DNA from: Streptomyces olivaceus
GTDB lineage: Bacteria; Actinomycetota; Actinomycetes; Streptomycetales; Streptomycetaceae
NCBI RefSeq assembly: GCF_000721235.1
Contig: NZ_JOFH01000067.1
Coordinates: 1 to 13,514, forward strand
Reading direction: 5' to 3'
DNA length: 13,514 bases
Below, piece by piece: positions 12,608-13,514 of the stretch; the stretch's first letter is position 1, and each line of letters starts with the position of its first letter. Made by a program: the position numbers and the translations under genes. The notes under the pieces are model-generated. The model was not told the DNA's origin, searched no databases, and was given only the letters and a program-made list of their open reading frames with translations.

Positions 12608-13273
12608 GTGACTTTCCAGCGGGCGCGAACCGAAGAGCAGCGGGAGATCCGCCGACGGGCGATCCTCGACGCGGCGTCGGCGATGCTCGACGAGATGCCC
12701 GTGGCCGCGGTCACCCTGAACGAGCTCAGCCGCCGGGTAGGGCTGGCGAAGCCGAACGTGCTGCGCTACTTCGAGTCCCGCGAGGCGGTACTGCTGGAAC
12801 TGCTGGACCGCTCTCTGCAGGAGTGGCTGACGGAACTGGCGGGCGAGTTGGCCGCCTGCGTCGACGAAGATCTCCCCATGCCCGGGCGAGCGACAGCGGT
12901 GGCCGAGATCCTCAGCCGCTCGCTCTCCGGCCGAGTGGTGTTGTGCGACCTCTTCGGAGCGCAGAGCAGCGTCCTAGAACACAACGTCTCCGTCGAGGTC
13001 GTCGCACGCTACAAGCGCGCCTCCCTGGACCGCCTGACCACCATGACCACCCTGCTCCTGAAGTACCTGCCGGAGCTGGGCGAGAACGCGACGCTGTTCA
13101 GCCTGCAAACCATGCTCACGGCCGGCGCGCTGCCGGCATACAGCACACCCCCGCCCAGCCTCCGTGCGGCCTACCAGGCCGAGCCCGACCTCGCCCGCGT
13201 CCACCTGGAACCGAAGGACTACTTGAAGCTCGTCCTGACCGCGACCCTCCTGGGCGCGCTGCCCCGCAACTGA
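12608..13273 (+). CDS. TetR-family transcriptional regulator
   Basis: 221 aa from GTG 12608. The N-terminal HTH is clear: REIRRRAILDAASAMLDEMP, then VTLNELSRRVGLAKPNVLRY and FESREAVLLELLDRSLQEW (about residues 12-70). The C-terminal domain is helical (FGAQSSVLEHNVSVEVVARY, MTTLLLKYLPELGENATLF) and of the kind found in Streptomyces TetRs whose last part contains a long loop (PAYSTPPPSLRAAYQ). The ligand is unknown. Three GTG codons (12599, 12602, 12608) are possible starts: 12608 has AGGGTGG before it, while 12602 would suit a leaderless message. It likely represses both itself and the divergent SDR through the three GTACC-N3-GGTAC sites. The strong hairpin after the stop should end its transcript. 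Confidence 0.92.
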   Translation: MTFQRARTEEQREIRRRAILDAASAMLDEMPVAAVTLNELSRRVGLAKPNVLRYFESREAVLLELLDRSLQEWLTELAGELAACVDEDLPMPGRATAVAEILSRSLSGRVVLCDLFGAQSSVLEHNVSVEVVARYKRASLDRLTTMTTLLLKYLPELGENATLFSLQTMLTAGALPAYSTPPPSLRAAYQAEPDLARVHLEPKDYLKLVLTATLLGALPRN

Positions 13274-13280
13274 CGTACGT

Positions 13281-13314
13281 CGCACGGGAACAGGGATTTT
13301 CCTCGTCCCGTGCG
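13281..13314. terminator. Hairpin terminator between convergent genes
   Basis: CGCACGGGA (13281-13289) pairs perfectly with TCCCGTGCG (13306-13314). The inner AGGGA and TCCT can extend the stem around a TTT loop. It lies 7 bp after the TetR stop, and the next gene comes from the other side, so it may act in both directions. There is no long T-run, as is common in Streptomyces. Confidence 0.75.
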
Positions 13315-13332
13315 GCGGACGCGGGCCCCCTC

Positions 13333-13359
13333 CCGGAGAGGCCGGAGAGGCCGGAGAGG
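13333..13359. repeat. Three tandem copies of CCGGAGAGG
   Basis: Exact 9-bp units at 13333, 13342 and 13351, followed by G-rich sequence to about 13375. They are non-coding, between the terminator and the end of the last gene. A likely site of slippage and length variation between strains. Confidence 0.85.
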
Positions 13360-13395
13360 GCGGGGAGCGGGGCCGGCCCGCCCTTCGCGAGGGGC

Positions 13396-13514
13396 TCAGG
13401 CAGCCGTGGCGGCGCGCTTGCCCTGGTCGACGCCGTTGACGAAGGCGCGGGCGCCCATGACCATGGCCGGCATGTTCTCCTGCATCAGGCGCATGCGGTG
13501 CGGGGCGTCGTGGA
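13396..13514 (-). CDS. Unidentified protein, C-terminal 38 residues (runs off right edge)
   Basis: The minus frame entering from the right reads HDAPHRMRLMQENMPAMVMG, then ARAFVNGVDQGKRAATAA and a TGA (13398-13396). Codon bias is strong (nearly every third base is G/C), which supports a real gene. The visible part looks like amphipathic helix with many Met residues. I do not recognise the family, and the start and most of the protein lie outside the window. Confidence 0.65.
   Translation of the reverse strand, partial: HDAPHRMRLMQENMPAMVMGARAFVNGVDQGKRAATAA

Noticed and set aside
1..13514. CRISPR array, tRNA or rRNA genes, prophage or plasmid origin
   Set aside because: No regularly spaced repeats, cloverleaf sequences, rRNA segments or replication genes were seen on either strand.

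Overview
The window is very GC-rich with strong third-position G/C bias, GTG/TTG starts beside ATG, and gene families typical of Streptomyces (SCO6745-family protein, DUF1648/YtrA-like trio, several TetR and LysR regulators each paired with a divergent enzyme gene). I read it as accessory, probably arm-located, chromosome of a Streptomyces or close relative. All family names come from recognising motifs by eye; nothing was searched.

Layout. 1-510 is a minus-strand scrapyard: pieces of an isochorismatase-type hydrolase, a DJ-1/PfpI-type protein and the frameshifted N-terminus of precorrin-6Y methyltransferase CobL, joined end to end. 511-3650 is a plus-strand group: an inverted repeat resembling a Fur-family (Nur-like) site, an intact tsaD paralogue, a GNAT acetyltransferase gene overlapping it by 1 base, and an alanyl-tRNA synthetase reading frame broken by two internal deletions and a frameshift. 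3691-5231 holds an SCO6745-family gene divergent from a TetR gene, with a near-perfect 19-bp palindrome over both promoters. 5249-8125 holds a LysR gene divergent from an NAD-dependent epimerase and aldo/keto reductase pair. 8161-8400 is an unassigned remnant with a transposase-like piece.

8397-9719 is a tightly coupled minus-strand operon: DUF1648 membrane protein, small membrane protein, YtrA-like GntR regulator. It has an inverted repeat in its presumed promoter. 9914-11506 is a second scar zone: a palindrome, a signal-peptide-like start whose initiation codon appears to have become ACG, an IS5-type fragment, an IS4-type fragment, a LuxR response-regulator tail, and the C-terminal half of an MMPL/RND transporter with a frameshift. 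11552-13273 is an SDR oxidoreductase gene divergent from a TetR gene, with three copies of GTACC-N3-GGTAC spaced 33 and 22 bp. The right end has a strong hairpin, a 9-bp tandem repeat and the tail of an unidentified minus-strand gene.

The intact genes fall into self-contained regulator-plus-enzyme modules, separated by decayed DNA that points to repeated insertion and deletion. The most unusual items are the tsaD2-GNAT-alaS remnant group behind a metalloregulator-like site, and the in-phase triple operator of the TetR/SDR pair. I did not find a clearly new multi-gene defence or biosynthetic system.
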